Assembly: GCA_900766645.1 (NCBI GenBank)
Contig: CAAFWD010000178.1
Location: 1-13,726, forward strand
Source: an uncultured Cetobacterium sp.
GTDB taxonomy: Bacteria; Fusobacteriota; Fusobacteriia; Fusobacteriales; Fusobacteriaceae
Reading direction: 5' to 3'
DNA: 13,726 nt
Shown: in pieces, positions 13,146 through 13,726 of the stretch
Position numbering within the stretch: position 1 is the stretch's first letter
Layout of the letters: the number at the start of each line of letters is the position of its first letter
Program-made: the position numbers and the translations under genes
The notes under the pieces: model-generated
The model's database searches: none
The model's input: the letters and a program-made list of their open reading frames with translations, nothing else
Told to the model about the DNA's origin: nothing

Positions 13146-13726
13146 ATGAGCAAAAGATTGGTAGAGATATTAAAAGTTCTTTTGGAAAATGATGGAGTCA
13201 TATCATATAAGACTCTATCTGAGAAATTATGTATAAATGAAAGAACTATAAGATATGATATAGATAAAATAAATGATATTTTAGAGGAGAATGGTTTTTC
13301 TTTTATTGATAAGACTACAAAAGGGAAGATAAAATTTCAAGATTTAAAAAATTTACAAGAGATTATAGATTTTTTTCTATCTAAAACTTCATCTTCAGAG
13401 TTTAAAGATGAAATTGTATTGTTTAAAGTACTCTTTTTAGGAAGAATTAATCTAAATAGTCTTTGTGAAGAACTAGATATTAGCAGATCCAATGTAAAAA
13501 TAATTGTTAAAAATATAAGAGAAAATATAAAAAAATATAATTTAAAACTTGAAATAGAAACTCATAAAGGGCTTATCTTAATGGGAGATGAAGAGAAAAT
13601 AAGAATGGTCCAATTAAAATTTTTAAATGATTATTTCACTTTTAATCTAGGAATAGAGGCCGATAAGTTTTATTTAAAAAATATAATTTCAAATTATTAC
13701 TCTAATATTGATTTAAAAAAAATAAA
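13146..13726 (+). CDS. BglG/LicR-type PTS-responsive transcriptional regulator (3' partial)
   Basis: The frame starts at ATG 13146, after AGAGGAG, and is open to the end of the window (193 codons and two bases). The first domain is a winged helix: LVEILKVLLEND, then SYKTLSEKLCINERTIRYDIDKIN, the HTH_11 pattern. A second HTH of the Mga type follows: LFKVLFLGRINLNSLCEELDISRSNVKIIVKNI, then LEIETHKGLILMGDEEKIR, the usual wing before the first PRD. PRD domains, and often IIB- and IIA-like domains, should follow beyond the window. Such proteins are DNA-binding activators whose PRDs are phosphorylated by HPr and by their cognate permease. The divergent fructose-family permease is the likely target and partner. 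The first-domain type argues against an RNA-binding antiterminator of BglG/SacY type. Confidence 0.85.
   Translation, partial: MSKRLVEILKVLLENDGVISYKTLSEKLCINERTIRYDIDKINDILEENGFSFIDKTTKGKIKFQDLKNLQEIIDFFLSKTSSSEFKDEIVLFKVLFLGRINLNSLCEELDISRSNVKIIVKNIRENIKKYNLKLEIETHKGLILMGDEEKIRMVQLKFLNDYFTFNLGIEADKFYLKNIISNYYSNIDLKKI

Overview
The window comes from a strongly A+T-rich genome with clean AGGAGG-type ribosome binding sites, many AGA/ATA codons and compact hairpin terminators. It pairs clostridial-type anaerobic enzymes (an [FeFe] hydrogenase joined to a rubrerythrin) with outer-membrane proteins (a TraT lipoprotein and a beta-barrel protein with the short 'MKKLLLLSLL...SYA' signal peptide). 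A low-GC anaerobe with an outer membrane points to Fusobacteriota (Fusobacterium, Cetobacterium or Ilyobacter type). This is inference; no rRNA or marker gene is present.

Layout. (1) 1-1193: the 3' end of a hydrogenase reading frame that continues without a stop into a complete rubrerythrin with rubredoxin-like domains at both ends, closed by a terminator. (2) 1413-3002: an aldehyde dehydrogenase superfamily enzyme, convergent with a secreted FMN-binding protein (3468-3046, minus); the two share a bidirectional terminator. (3) 3719-5150: a chromosomal traT homologue and an outer-membrane beta-barrel gene, probably one operon, with near-identical translation start regions. (4) 5279-7504: two directly abutting genes, a multi-pass membrane protein ending in a GAF-like domain with no kinase, and a LytTR DNA-binding protein with a receiver-like N-terminus. 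(5) 7528-8034: a promoter, a structured ~195-nt RNA ending in an intrinsic terminator, and a 78-residue protein of unknown function. The 5' end of the RNA can pair with the 5' arm of its own terminator, as a regulatory leader would. (6) 10853-8082 (minus): a membrane c-di-GMP protein with two periplasmic solute-binding-type domains, a degenerate GGDEF and an intact-looking EAL. (7) 12969-11089 (minus): a fructose-family PTS permease in the domain order IIA-IIC-IIB, divergent from the start of a BglG/LicR-type regulator at 13146 that runs off the window.

How the genes fit together. The PTS gene and the divergent regulator form a standard sugar-uptake control pair. The membrane-GAF/LytTR pair looks like a signalling couple without phosphotransfer from a histidine kinase; together with the RNA and small gene directly downstream it is the best candidate here for an undescribed system. 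The EAL protein would couple a periplasmic small-molecule signal to c-di-GMP breakdown. The rubrerythrin portion suggests peroxide protection of, or electron flow linked to, the oxygen-sensitive hydrogenase.
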